Made by a program: the position numbers and the translations under genes. A stretch of DNA of 64,000 nucleotides from an uncultured Paracoccaceae bacterium (GTDB lineage Bacteria; Pseudomonadota; Alphaproteobacteria; Rhodobacterales; Rhodobacteraceae), in the NCBI GenBank assembly GCA_947503965.1, contig CANNFU010000003.1, forward strand, positions 424,586 to 488,585. Reading direction: 5' to 3'. Below are positions 18,694 through 26,345 of this stretch, in pieces. Numbering within the stretch: the stretch's first letter is position 1; each line of letters begins with the position of its first letter. The notes below the pieces were generated by a model. The model saw nothing but the letters and a program-made list of their open reading frames with translations. It was not told the DNA's origin and did no database searches.

Positions 18694-19290
18694 ATGCTTT
18701 TGAAAGCGCTTATTACATCGACGGTTTTGACCGCAATCGCGACAACGACCGCCGCACAGGCTGCTGGTGACATATCCGTCGGTGTTGGCACGACAAACTT
18801 TGGTTTTTCACTTGAAGGCGAGTACACCATTGCGCCACAGATCGGTGTGCGTGGCATGCTGATGGGTGCGCCGAGCTTTGAAGAAGAATTTGAACTGGAA
18901 GAGAATGCTACGCTGGATGGTGAAGCCGAGTTCGGCGGTATCGCTCTTGTTGGCGACTATTACCCGCTGTCGAATGCCTGGCGCGTATCAGGTGGTCTGT
19001 TTGTTTCGAACACCGAAATCAGCGGTCTTATCGAGGACGATGGCATCAGCTACGAAGGCAAGGTCGAGTTTGCGAATACCGTTGCGCCGATGATCACGAC
19101 AGGCTTTAGCACCGAATTCGCGCAGGGCTGGTCTGTATCAGGTGATGTCGGAGTGATCATCTCTTCACTGGAGGCATCATCCGACAGCACAGACCCGGTG
19201 GTTCAGGCCGATGTCGATGAACTGAATGATGATCTTGAAGATGTGCCCGTTTTTCCATTCATCGGGTTTGCAATCAGCTATACTTACTAA
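18694..19290 (+). CDS. outer-membrane beta-barrel protein (second of a tandem pair)
   Basis: 198 residues. A signal peptide (MLLKALITSTVLTAIATTTAAQA) precedes a beta-rich acidic barrel that ends IGFAISYTY. It is clearly paralogous to the preceding gene: GIALVGDYYPLSNAWRVSGGLFVSNTEI and VAPMITTGFSTEFAQGWSVSGDVGVI line up. ATG 18694 is preferred over 18676 because AGAGGA is 7 bases before it and the signal peptide begins there. A 208-base gap before it leaves room for its own promoter. Confidence 0.75.
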   Translation: MLLKALITSTVLTAIATTTAAQAAGDISVGVGTTNFGFSLEGEYTIAPQIGVRGMLMGAPSFEEEFELEENATLDGEAEFGGIALVGDYYPLSNAWRVSGGLFVSNTEISGLIEDDGISYEGKVEFANTVAPMITTGFSTEFAQGWSVSGDVGVIISSLEASSDSTDPVVQADVDELNDDLEDVPVFPFIGFAISYTY

Positions 19291-19307
19291 GCTGTCTTTG
19301 CATAACG

Positions 19308-19337
19308 AAAAGGGTTCATCATGCGATGAACCCTTTT
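19308..19337 (+). terminator. bidirectional terminator between barrel gene and peroxiredoxin
   Basis: AAAAGGGTTCATC ATGC GATGAACCCTTTT: a perfect 13-base stem with a 4-base loop and A/T tails on both sides. It serves the + gene ending at 19290 and probably the - gene ending at 19354. Confidence 0.9.
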
Positions 19338-19353
19338 GCGTTTTGGTGGTCTG

Positions 19354-20007
19354 CTAGTCTTTTAGCTTGGTCGTGCGAAGATAGGGCAGGACGGTCGTGA
19401 AATCACCGAATTTTGCCTTTGCATCTGCGTCGCTTACGGTCGCCGGGATGATGACGTCATCCCCGACATTCCAGTTCGCCGGTGTTGCCACACCCTTGCC
19501 AGTAGAGGTTTGCAAACCGTCCAGTGCGCGCAGCACCTCGGCAAAGTTGCGGCCGACGGTCATCGGGTATGTCATGGACAGCTTCAGCTGTTTGTCCGGA
19601 CCAATAATGAAAACAGATCGCACCGTTGCACTGTCAGCCGGGGTACGGCCGTCGGGCAGATAAGCCTCTGCAGGCAGCATGTCGAACGCCTTGGATACTT
19701 CCAGCCCATCATCCGCGATAATCGGGAAACCGGCCGGCGCGCCGCCGACTTTTTCGATGTCACCTTTCCATTTCTTGTGGTCCTCGACCCCGTCAACACT
19801 GACGCCGATCACCTTGGTCCCGCGCTTGGCCCATTCATCGGCCAATTGAGCAACGGCACCGAATTCGGTGGTGCAGACAGGTGTGAAATCCTTTGGGTGG
19901 GAAAACAGGATCGCCCAGCTGTCACCGATCCAGTCATGAAGTGAAAATGTACCCTGATCGGTCGTCACCGTCAGGTCAGGTATCGTATCGTTGATGCGCA
20001 GCCCCAT
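19354..20007 (-). CDS. 1-Cys peroxiredoxin (Prx6 type)
   Basis: 217 residues. The thioredoxin-fold domain carries the peroxidatic motif HPKDFTPVCTTEF with Cys near residue 45. The long C-terminal extension (GVATPANWNVGDDVIIP...VLPYLRTTKL) is typical of the Prx6/1-Cys subfamily. The enzyme reduces hydrogen peroxide and organic peroxides in the cytoplasm; no second resolving cysteine is present. Divergent from the aldehyde dehydrogenase gene, with a shared 127-base control region. Confidence 0.93.
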   Translation of the reverse strand: MGLRINDTIPDLTVTTDQGTFSLHDWIGDSWAILFSHPKDFTPVCTTEFGAVAQLADEWAKRGTKVIGVSVDGVEDHKKWKGDIEKVGGAPAGFPIIADDGLEVSKAFDMLPAEAYLPDGRTPADSATVRSVFIIGPDKQLKLSMTYPMTVGRNFAEVLRALDGLQTSTGKGVATPANWNVGDDVIIPATVSDADAKAKFGDFTTVLPYLRTTKLKD

Positions 20008-20134
20008 TGTTATGCTCCTTCAGTGCAATGTGTTTATCGCAATATAGGCAGACCTTACGGCAAGCGCCATGGGTGGCTTGCGTTGGTCCATAAGCAGTGA
20101 CAGAGTTCACGCCGGATCAACGGGGAGAGAAGCG

Positions 20135-21574
20135 ATGATCGAGAACCGCAATTTCTATATCAACGGTGAGTGGACGGCCCCGGTCGCCGCGCATGATTAT
20201 CAGGTCATTGACCCATCGACCGAGGAACCTTGCGCGGTTATTTCATTGGGGGATCAGGCTGATACAGACGCGGCCGTCGCTGCAGCGAAGGCCGCATTTC
20301 CGGCATGGGCCGCGACCCCACCAGCGACGCGCGCGAAATATGTAAAGGCGATCTTGGCGCAATATGAAGCGCGGGTCGAAGAGATGGCAAAAGCCATCAG
20401 TCTTGAGATGGGCGCGCCAATTGACATGGCCCGCAGCAGTCAGGCCCCGTGCCTGCCCTGGCATCTGGAGGGTTTTCTGGAAGCATTCGATCAGATCGAA
20501 TGGATCCGCCCGCTTGGCCCCCATGTCCCGAATGATCGCATCGCGATGGAGCCGATTGGCGTGGTTGGCCTGATTACCCCGTGGAACTGGCCGATGAATC
20601 AGGTCACGCTCAAGGTGATACCTGCGCTTTTGGCGGGTTGTACGATGGTGATGAAACCATCCGAAGAGGCCCCGCTTTCGTCATTGTTGTTTGCGGAATT
20701 TGTGCATGATGCAGGTGTGCCCGCAGGTGTCTTTAACCTCGTGAACGGCGATGGTGCCGGTGTGGGCAGCCAGCTGTCGCGCCATGACGACGTTGCAATG
20801 ATCAGCTTTACCGGCTCGACCCGCGCGGGCAAGGCGATATCAGCCGCTGCAGCCGAGACACTGAAACGTGTGACGCTCGAATTAGGTGGGAAAGGTGCGA
20901 ACGTGATCTTTGCCGATGCCGACGACAAGGCCGTGAAGCGTGGCGTCATCCATTGCATGAACAACTCTGGCCAATCCTGCAATGCCCCGACCCGCATGTT
21001 GGTGGAACGCGCGATCTATGATCAGGCGGTTGAAACCGCGGCAGAAGTCGCCAGCAAGATCGGCGTTGGTCCTGCATCGGAACCAGGGCGGCATATTGGC
21101 CCGGTCGTCAATCGCAGCCAGTGGGAAAAGATCCAGGACATGATCCAGGTTGGTATTGATGAAGGGGCACGTCTGGTCGCGGGCGGCCCTGGACTGCCCG
21201 AAGGTGTCAATCGCGGCTTCTTTGTGCGCCCCACGGTCTTTGCCGACGTCAACAACCAGATGCGCATTGCCCGCGAAGAGATTTTTGGCCCGGTCCTGTC
21301 GATCATACCGTTTGAGAGCGAGGAAGAGGCGATCGAAATCGCCAATGACACGCCTTATGGTCTGACCAACTATGTCCAGTCGCAGGATGGTGCCAAACGC
21401 AACCGCATGGCACGTGCATTACGCTCGGGCATGGTTGAGATGAACGGCGAGGCGCGGGCCCAAGGCTCACCGTTTGGCGGGGTCAAGATGTCTGGACGGG
21501 CCCGAGAGGGTGGCGTTTGGGGAATTGAAGAATTCTTGGAAGCCAAGGCCATCTCTGGCTGGGCGGCTGAATGA
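20135..21574 (+). CDS. NAD(P)+-dependent aldehyde dehydrogenase
   Basis: 479 residues, the standard ALDH length. It oxidises an aldehyde to the acid. GLITPWNWPMNQVTLKVIPALLAG, the coenzyme-binding ISFTGSTRAGKAI, the general-base region VTLELGGKGANVIFADAD and the catalytic cysteine region NNSGQSCNAPTR are all present, as is EEIFGPVLSIIPF. The start at 20135 follows GGGGAGAG and gives the normal N-terminus; the frame is open to 20069. The substrate is not predictable. The downstream pair acts on aromatics and esters, so a role in aromatic or quinone metabolism is possible. Confidence 0.92.
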   Translation: MIENRNFYINGEWTAPVAAHDYQVIDPSTEEPCAVISLGDQADTDAAVAAAKAAFPAWAATPPATRAKYVKAILAQYEARVEEMAKAISLEMGAPIDMARSSQAPCLPWHLEGFLEAFDQIEWIRPLGPHVPNDRIAMEPIGVVGLITPWNWPMNQVTLKVIPALLAGCTMVMKPSEEAPLSSLLFAEFVHDAGVPAGVFNLVNGDGAGVGSQLSRHDDVAMISFTGSTRAGKAISAAAAETLKRVTLELGGKGANVIFADADDKAVKRGVIHCMNNSGQSCNAPTRMLVERAIYDQAVETAAEVASKIGVGPASEPGRHIGPVVNRSQWEKIQDMIQVGIDEGARLVAGGPGLPEGVNRGFFVRPTVFADVNNQMRIAREEIFGPVLSIIPFESEEEAIEIANDTPYGLTNYVQSQDGAKRNRMARALRSGMVEMNGEARAQGSPFGGVKMSGRAREGGVWGIEEFLEAKAISGWAAE

Positions 21575-21672
21575 CCTCATGTGCTTTTGCGCACCAAAAA
21601 CGTGCGCTGATCGGCCTTTAGTGCATAGGTGAAAATGATATCTCTCTCCTCAAAGATATCAGGAGAGAGAAC

Positions 21673-22599
21673 ATGATCAATCAGATCAAAGGGCTTCACC
21701 ACATCACCTCACTGGCAAGCGATGCCCGCGAGAACAACGCCTTCTTTACCAACGTACTTGGCCTGCGCCGGATCAAGAAAACCGTCAACTTTGATGCACC
21801 GGATGTGTATCACCTTTATTATGGCGACGAGACTGGGTCACCCGGCACTGTCATGACCTATTTCCCGTTCCCCAATGCAGGGCGCGGGCGCAATGGTGTG
21901 GGTGAGGTTGGACGGACGTCGTTCAGCATACCCACCGGTTCGTCGCAGGCTTGGCTGGATCGCTTTGCCGCGTTTCAGGTGAACGGGGTGTCGACCGATG
22001 TCCGTTTCGGCAAAAAGCGCGTGCTTTTCGAGGGGCCGGACGGTGATTTGTTCGCATTGGTCGAAAGCGACGATGAACGCGCACCCTGGACCGGGAATGG
22101 CGTGAGCGACGCGATGGCGATTCGCGGCTTCCATTCGGCCGACATGCGCTTGCGTGACGGTTCGGCAAGCACCGAGCTGCTGCGCTTCATGGGCTACGAA
22201 AAACAAGAGACCGAAGGCAATATAAGCCGCTTTGTCGTGCCGGATGGCAACGAAGCAAACGCGATCGACATCGAGGTGATGCCCGGTGCGCAATATGCCG
22301 CACAGGGGGCCGGGTCCGTGCATCACATCGCCTTTGCCGTCGAAAACCGTGCCCGCCAGCTTGAGGTGCGCGAAGCGCTGCTAGATACGGGCTATCAGGT
22401 TACGCCCGTCATCGACCGGGATTACTTCTATGCGATCTATTTCCGCACGCCAGGCGGTGTGTTGTTTGAGGTTGCAACGAACGAACCTGGCTTTGACCGC
22501 GATGAAGATACGGCGCATCTGGGCGAGGCGCTTAAGCTGCCCAGCCAGCACGAACATCTGCGCGCCCGGCTGGAAAGCCTGCTTGAGCCGCTGGCGTAA
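21673..22599 (+). CDS. ring-cleaving dioxygenase, VOC/glyoxalase family (MhqO-like)
   Basis: 308 residues with two vicinal-oxygen-chelate modules, about 1-145 and 150-300. The first begins IKGLHHITSLASDARENNAFFTNVLGLRRIKKTVNFD, the second has GFHSADMRL and VHHIAFAV. Metal ligands are the His of LHHIT, His of VHHIAF and Glu of VLFEVAT. This is the layout of MhqO/MhqA-type proteins linked to quinone and hydroquinone resistance in Bacillus; the assignment here is by pattern. The following hydrolase starts 6 bases after the stop, reproducing the mhqO-mhqD pairing. Confidence 0.85.
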   Translation: MINQIKGLHHITSLASDARENNAFFTNVLGLRRIKKTVNFDAPDVYHLYYGDETGSPGTVMTYFPFPNAGRGRNGVGEVGRTSFSIPTGSSQAWLDRFAAFQVNGVSTDVRFGKKRVLFEGPDGDLFALVESDDERAPWTGNGVSDAMAIRGFHSADMRLRDGSASTELLRFMGYEKQETEGNISRFVVPDGNEANAIDIEVMPGAQYAAQGAGSVHHIAFAVENRARQLEVREALLDTGYQVTPVIDRDYFYAIYFRTPGGVLFEVATNEPGFDRDEDTAHLGEALKLPSQHEHLRARLESLLEPLA

Positions 22600-22604
22600 G
22601 TGTC

Positions 22605-23201
22605 ATGACTTATCAGGCGAAACGTACCAAGGGGACAGCGGGTCAACCGCTGTTCCTGACCTTTCACGGGACCGGCGGGGCCGAGGACCAGTTTCACGGG
22701 TTTGCGGAACAACTGAAACCGGGTGCCCATGTCGCATCGCCACGCGGGGACGTGTCCGAACACGGCGCGCTACGCTATTTCAAGCGCACCGGGGAAGGTG
22801 TCTATGACATGGCCGATCTTGCTGAGCGGACAAAGGCGATGGCGCAGTTTATCGCGGTAGAGCGGATGTCCGTGAATGCCGGGCACGTCATTGGGCTGGG
22901 CTATTCCAACGGGGCGAATATTCTGGCTGCGGTTGCATTGAAGAAGCCCGATCTCGTTGATGAACTGATCCTGCTGCATCCCCTGATCCCTTGGACACCT
23001 GCGCCGCAACCGGGTCTGCAGGGCCGTCGCATTCTGATAACCGCTGGTCAGCGTGATCCGATCTGCCCGGCGTCGATGACGCAAGATTTTGCTGATTATC
23101 TTAAGGAACAGGGTGCGGACGTGACGCTGCACTGGCATCCCGGCGGGCATGAGATCGCGCAGTCGGAAATCGAAGCGATTACGAATTTTCTGCAGGGCTA
23201 G
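22605..23201 (+). CDS. alpha/beta hydrolase, carboxylesterase-like (MhqD-like)
   Basis: 198 residues. Oxyanion region LFLTFHGTGGAEDQF, nucleophile elbow GLGYSNGANILAA with the catalytic Ser, Asp in AGQRDPICP and His in HPGGHEI give a complete triad of the carboxylesterase/phospholipase group to which MhqD belongs. It probably hydrolyses the ring-cleavage product or a quinone-related ester. It lies 6 bases after the dioxygenase gene. Its TAG stop shares the palindrome CTAG with the stop of the convergent rluA-like gene. Confidence 0.85.
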   Translation: MTYQAKRTKGTAGQPLFLTFHGTGGAEDQFHGFAEQLKPGAHVASPRGDVSEHGALRYFKRTGEGVYDMADLAERTKAMAQFIAVERMSVNAGHVIGLGYSNGANILAAVALKKPDLVDELILLHPLIPWTPAPQPGLQGRRILITAGQRDPICPASMTQDFADYLKEQGADVTLHWHPGGHEIAQSEIEAITNFLQG

Positions 23202-23845
23202 AACGGACACTTCGCGGTGATCCGCATGCCTTGCCCCCCGTCAGGGTGCCGGAACTGCAGGGTTTCGGAGTGCAGCATCAGGCGGGGGTGGTCACGCGCT
23301 GCCCCCGTTGCATAGAACGGATCGCCCAGTATTGGATGGCCAATCGCCAGCATGTGTACGCGCAATTGATGCGACCGCCCGGTCCGCGGCATCAGGCGGA
23401 CGCGGGTTTCCTCAGGTGAAGATCGCACAACCCGCCAATCGGTCACGGCCTGCTTGCCGTTTTCATGATCGACCATTTGTCTGGGTCTGTTGGGCCAATC
23501 CACGATCAGCGGTAGATCGACGGTGCCCGTCTTGTCAGGCAAAGCCCCCCAAACACGCGCCACATAGGTTTTTATTGTCTGCCGCTTTTCGAACTGCAGC
23601 CCAAGATGCCGTTGCGCATACGGGGTCAACGCAAAGATCATGACGCCAGAGGTGTCGCGATCAAGCCTGTGCACCAGCAAGGCGGTGGGAAAGACCTGTT
23701 GCACCCGCGTCAGCAGGCAATCTGCCAGATCAGGGCCTTTCCCGGGCACGGACAAAAGCCCGGCCGGTTTGTCGACCAGCAGCACCTCATGATCATCATG
23801 CAGGAAGACAAGCGGGTCTTGCGGCGGCGTGTAAGTGTCGCTCAC
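23198..23845 (-). CDS. RluA family pseudouridine synthase
   Basis: 215 residues, close to E. coli RluA (219). LLVDKPAGLLSVPGKG, the catalytic HRLDRDTSG (Asp 62) and RTGRSHQLRVHMLAIGHPILGD are the family motifs. There is no S4 domain, which fits the RluA branch (23S rRNA U746 and tRNA U32 in E. coli) rather than RluB/C/D. The GTG at 23845 overlaps the yggS-like stop by 4 bases (GTGA) and begins the conserved part; the frame is open further upstream to 24025 but that part is an overlap with yggS. Confidence 0.9.
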   Translation of the reverse strand: MSDTYTPPQDPLVFLHDDHEVLLVDKPAGLLSVPGKGPDLADCLLTRVQQVFPTALLVHRLDRDTSGVMIFALTPYAQRHLGLQFEKRQTIKTYVARVWGALPDKTGTVDLPLIVDWPNRPRQMVDHENGKQAVTDWRVVRSSPEETRVRLMPRTGRSHQLRVHMLAIGHPILGDPFYATGAARDHPRLMLHSETLQFRHPDGGQGMRITAKCPF

Positions 23846-24495
23846 TCGTAAACACGCGCACCAAAAATGGCCGAACCGACCCGGATATGGGTGGCCCCCA
23901 GCGCAATGGCGCTTTCGAAATCGCCGCTCATACCCATGGACAGCCCTGCGAGGCCATTGCGCTCCGCGATCTTGGCCAGAAGCGCGAAATGCAGTGACGG
24001 TTCTTCGTCGACCGGGGGGATGCACATCAGGCCCTGCACGGGCAGATCAAGGGCGCGTGCCTCGGCAATGAACGCATCCGCCTCCGCGGGCAGAGCGCCG
24101 GATTTCTGCGGTTCTTCCCCGGTGTTGACCTGAATGAACAGATCAGGGCAGGAACCCATGTCCTGCGACAGCCGCGCGATGGTTTTAGCAAGCTTAGGGC
24201 GGTCCAGGGTATGGATCGCCTGCGCCAGTTCCATCGCTTGCCGCGCCTTGTTGGTTTGCAATGGTCCGATCAGGTGCAGCTCGATCCCATCATATTTGCT
24301 GCGAAAGTCCGGCCATTTGCCTGCAGCCTCTTGCACCTTGTTTTCGCCAAAGATGCGGTGGCCCGCGTCCAACAAGGCCGCGACCCGTTCATTCGGCTGC
24401 ACTTTTGATACCGCAATGAGACATATGTCATCCACGGAACGACCTGCGTTTTCAGCGGCCTTGGTCATGCGAGCGGTGATTTCGGACAGGGACAT
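23842..24495 (-). CDS. YggS family pyridoxal phosphate-binding protein
   Basis: 217 residues. YggS/PROSC proteins are single-domain PLP-binding TIM barrels that keep PLP and amino acid pools in balance. The Lys motif LIAVSKVQPNERVAALLDAG holds the PLP lysine, FGENKVQEA is the family signature, and LHLIGPLQTNKARQAMELA and LSMGMSGDFESAIALGATHIRVGSAIFG complete the site. ATG 24495 is chosen because GAGGAGG lies 5 bases upstream. The gene leads a two-gene unit with the rluA-like gene. Confidence 0.93.
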   Translation of the reverse strand: MSLSEITARMTKAAENAGRSVDDICLIAVSKVQPNERVAALLDAGHRIFGENKVQEAAGKWPDFRSKYDGIELHLIGPLQTNKARQAMELAQAIHTLDRPKLAKTIARLSQDMGSCPDLFIQVNTGEEPQKSGALPAEADAFIAEARALDLPVQGLMCIPPVDEEPSLHFALLAKIAERNGLAGLSMGMSGDFESAIALGATHIRVGSAIFGARVYE

Positions 24496-24542
24496 GCGCG
24501 CCTCCTCTTTGCCATTTATGTGCAACACGGATGCGTAAAAGA

Positions 24543-24570
24543 AAAGAGCGGACGAAACCGCCCGCTCTTC
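24543..24570 (-). terminator. terminator of the porin gene
   Basis: Read on the minus strand: AAGAGCGG, loop, CCGCTCTT, then TTC and TTTT. The 8-base stem is 24 bases beyond the porin stop. Confidence 0.8.
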
Positions 24571-24593
24571 CCATTCAATTCACGAAGTGTGAA

Positions 24594-25520
24594 TTAGAAG
24601 GACATTGTGATGCCGAAGTCAGCAACTGTGTAGCTGTTGCCGAGATCTTCTTCGTCAGATTGGCCAACACCACCGGCAAGCGCGACACCGCCGCCAAGGT
24701 CGTATTCAAAACCAACACCGAAATCAACTTCGTCATCGTCAATGTCGGTTGCACCAACAGCTGCGATCAGAGACACAGCGCCGACGGGGTATGTCACCGA
24801 TGCGCCGTAACCAGCTACATCCGCATCATCGAGAACGCCGAGGTTATCTTCGATTTCTGCCTGGTGATAGAACAGGTCGATATCTGCGCCACCCGCGGTT
24901 ACGGCGGCACCGATTGCAACGATGGTTGCAGTAAAGTCCTCAACGATGCCATCGCCCGTGTTGTATTCAGAATAAGCCGCACCGACAGAGAACATGCCAG
25001 CGTCGTAGCTTGCACCCACGGAAAAGTCGTCGCTTGCTTCGGTATCGTTTTCAGCAAGGTTGCCGGATGCGGCGACTGTGAATGCGTCGAATTCCGCCTT
25101 GACTTGAACGTTGGCTGTACCATCGTCCCAGAAAGTGGTCGCTTGGTCATCAATGCCGATCCCGTCAAAGCCAGGATCTTCCAGACCGCCGATGACAACA
25201 CCGTCTGCGCTACCAACGGCACCAACAGTAACTGTTACGCCACCCACAGAGACGAAGACTTCTGGATCATCAATGTTGTCGGACTGATTGGCTGTGTCCA
25301 GGTCGAAATCGAGCGATGCACCGACTTCGATACCACCGTCTGTTGTGGTCGAACCAGCAATGCCGAAGTCGAGTTCGTAGAACAGCTCAGTGTCTTCGGA
25401 CTGAGTGTCAGCATCTGAAAATTTCAGACCAGCGTTCGCGCTACCCGACACAGTCACATCAGCGGCTGCGAAGCCAGCTGTGAAGACAAGTGCGGTGGTA
25501 GCAAGGAGAACCTTTTTCAT
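24594..25520 (-). CDS. Rhodobacter-type general porin
   Basis: 308 residues. Signal peptide MKKVLLATTALVFTAGFAAA, then DVTVSGSANAGLKFSD, the start of the 16-strand porin family of Rhodobacter. Strands alternate with acidic loops (DFDLDTANQSDNIDDPEVFVSVGGV) and the chain ends FGITMSF with terminal Phe. It forms a passive diffusion channel in the outer membrane. The loops are strongly acidic, consistent with a marine host. A 360-base non-coding stretch precedes it. Confidence 0.9.
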   Translation of the reverse strand: MKKVLLATTALVFTAGFAAADVTVSGSANAGLKFSDADTQSEDTELFYELDFGIAGSTTTDGGIEVGASLDFDLDTANQSDNIDDPEVFVSVGGVTVTVGAVGSADGVVIGGLEDPGFDGIGIDDQATTFWDDGTANVQVKAEFDAFTVAASGNLAENDTEASDDFSVGASYDAGMFSVGAAYSEYNTGDGIVEDFTATIVAIGAAVTAGGADIDLFYHQAEIEDNLGVLDDADVAGYGASVTYPVGAVSLIAAVGATDIDDDEVDFGVGFEYDLGGGVALAGGVGQSDEEDLGNSYTVADFGITMSF

Positions 25521-25588
25521 GGTTTAATTCCCTCGTGTTTATAGTTAACTCAACCGGAACTATCCCGAATTGATTGGCGGTTTTTTCT

Positions 25589-25621
25589 GCCCCTTGGCGC
25601 CCGATTGCAAGGCGCAGGGGC
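25589..25621 (-). promoter_or_regulatory. hairpin in the porin leader region
   Basis: GCCCC/GGGGC outside and GCGCC/GGCGC inside form a 10-pair stem with a small internal loop, about 70 bases before the porin start. There is no T-run on the minus side, so it is more likely a leader structure than a terminator. The rest of the 25521-25880 stretch shows no gene I would support. Confidence 0.35.
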
Positions 25622-25880
25622 GCACAGGGTGCATGTCAACAGATTATGGTGCAGCTTTGCCACACTGCCCTTAAGTCCGCGATCACGCGGCATCCGGGGA
25701 AATCGCTTGTGGCCCGAAAACTCAGTTGTTAGGTAGGCACAACGGCTAAGCCAGCATGGTTGTAATAGTGATAGCACCCGCACACATCCTCTTTGTTTTT
25801 GCTCTCGCGCTATGTGTTGCGGCCTATGTCTGTGTGGCGTCATCAGTACGGCTGGCTCGCAACAGGATTGGTAAATAGCG

Positions 25881-26273
25881 ATGATACGCTTTGGATATGC
25901 TCTTTTTACTGCCTTCTTGATCGGGTCTTTGACGGCCTGTGGCAGCGGGCAACCACCCACACCACGCGGGGCCGAGAATGTTGCAGTGAATCGGTATCTG
26001 TGGGCCGCTTCGCTGGATGTACTCAGCTTCTTGCCGGTCCAGTCAGCCGACCCGTTCACCGGCGTGATCACGACCGGTTTTGGCACGCCGCCAGGCAGCA
26101 ACCGCGCCTATCGTGCGACAGTGCAGGTCACGGACCCGGCGATGGATGCCCGTTCGCTTAATCTGGCCTTGCAAACGCGCAATGGCCCCGTTGCGCTGGA
26201 AACCCAACGCGCGATCGAGGATGCGATTCTATCCCGCGCCCGCCAGCTTCGCATTGCCGACGGTGCACTATAG
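25881..26273 (+). CDS. DUF3576 lipoprotein
   Basis: 130 residues. A lipoprotein signal peptide with lipobox LTAC (Cys about residue 20) is followed by AENVAVNRYLWAASLDVLSFLPVQSADPFTGVITTGF, the core of DUF3576. The function is unknown. It is found ahead of leuS in many alphaproteobacteria, as here, 73 bases upstream. An opposite-strand open frame at 25550-26101 is a shadow. Confidence 0.88.
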   Translation: MIRFGYALFTAFLIGSLTACGSGQPPTPRGAENVAVNRYLWAASLDVLSFLPVQSADPFTGVITTGFGTPPGSNRAYRATVQVTDPAMDARSLNLALQTRNGPVALETQRAIEDAILSRARQLRIADGAL

Positions 26274-26345
26274 CCTTCGGCAACCCGCCCGATTATGAAT
26301 AGCGCCGGGCCCTTCGCCCGGCGTTCTTGTTTGAGAGATCATGAA

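Noticed and set aside
24531..25418. 295-codon plus-strand frame opposite the porin gene
   Set aside because: Cys-rich translation is typical of antisense to porin codons; the minus frame is a clear porin with signal peptide and terminal Phe.
25550..26101. 183-codon minus-strand frame opposite the DUF3576 gene
   Set aside because: The plus strand has a lipobox and a family match; the minus frame has neither start signal nor family features.
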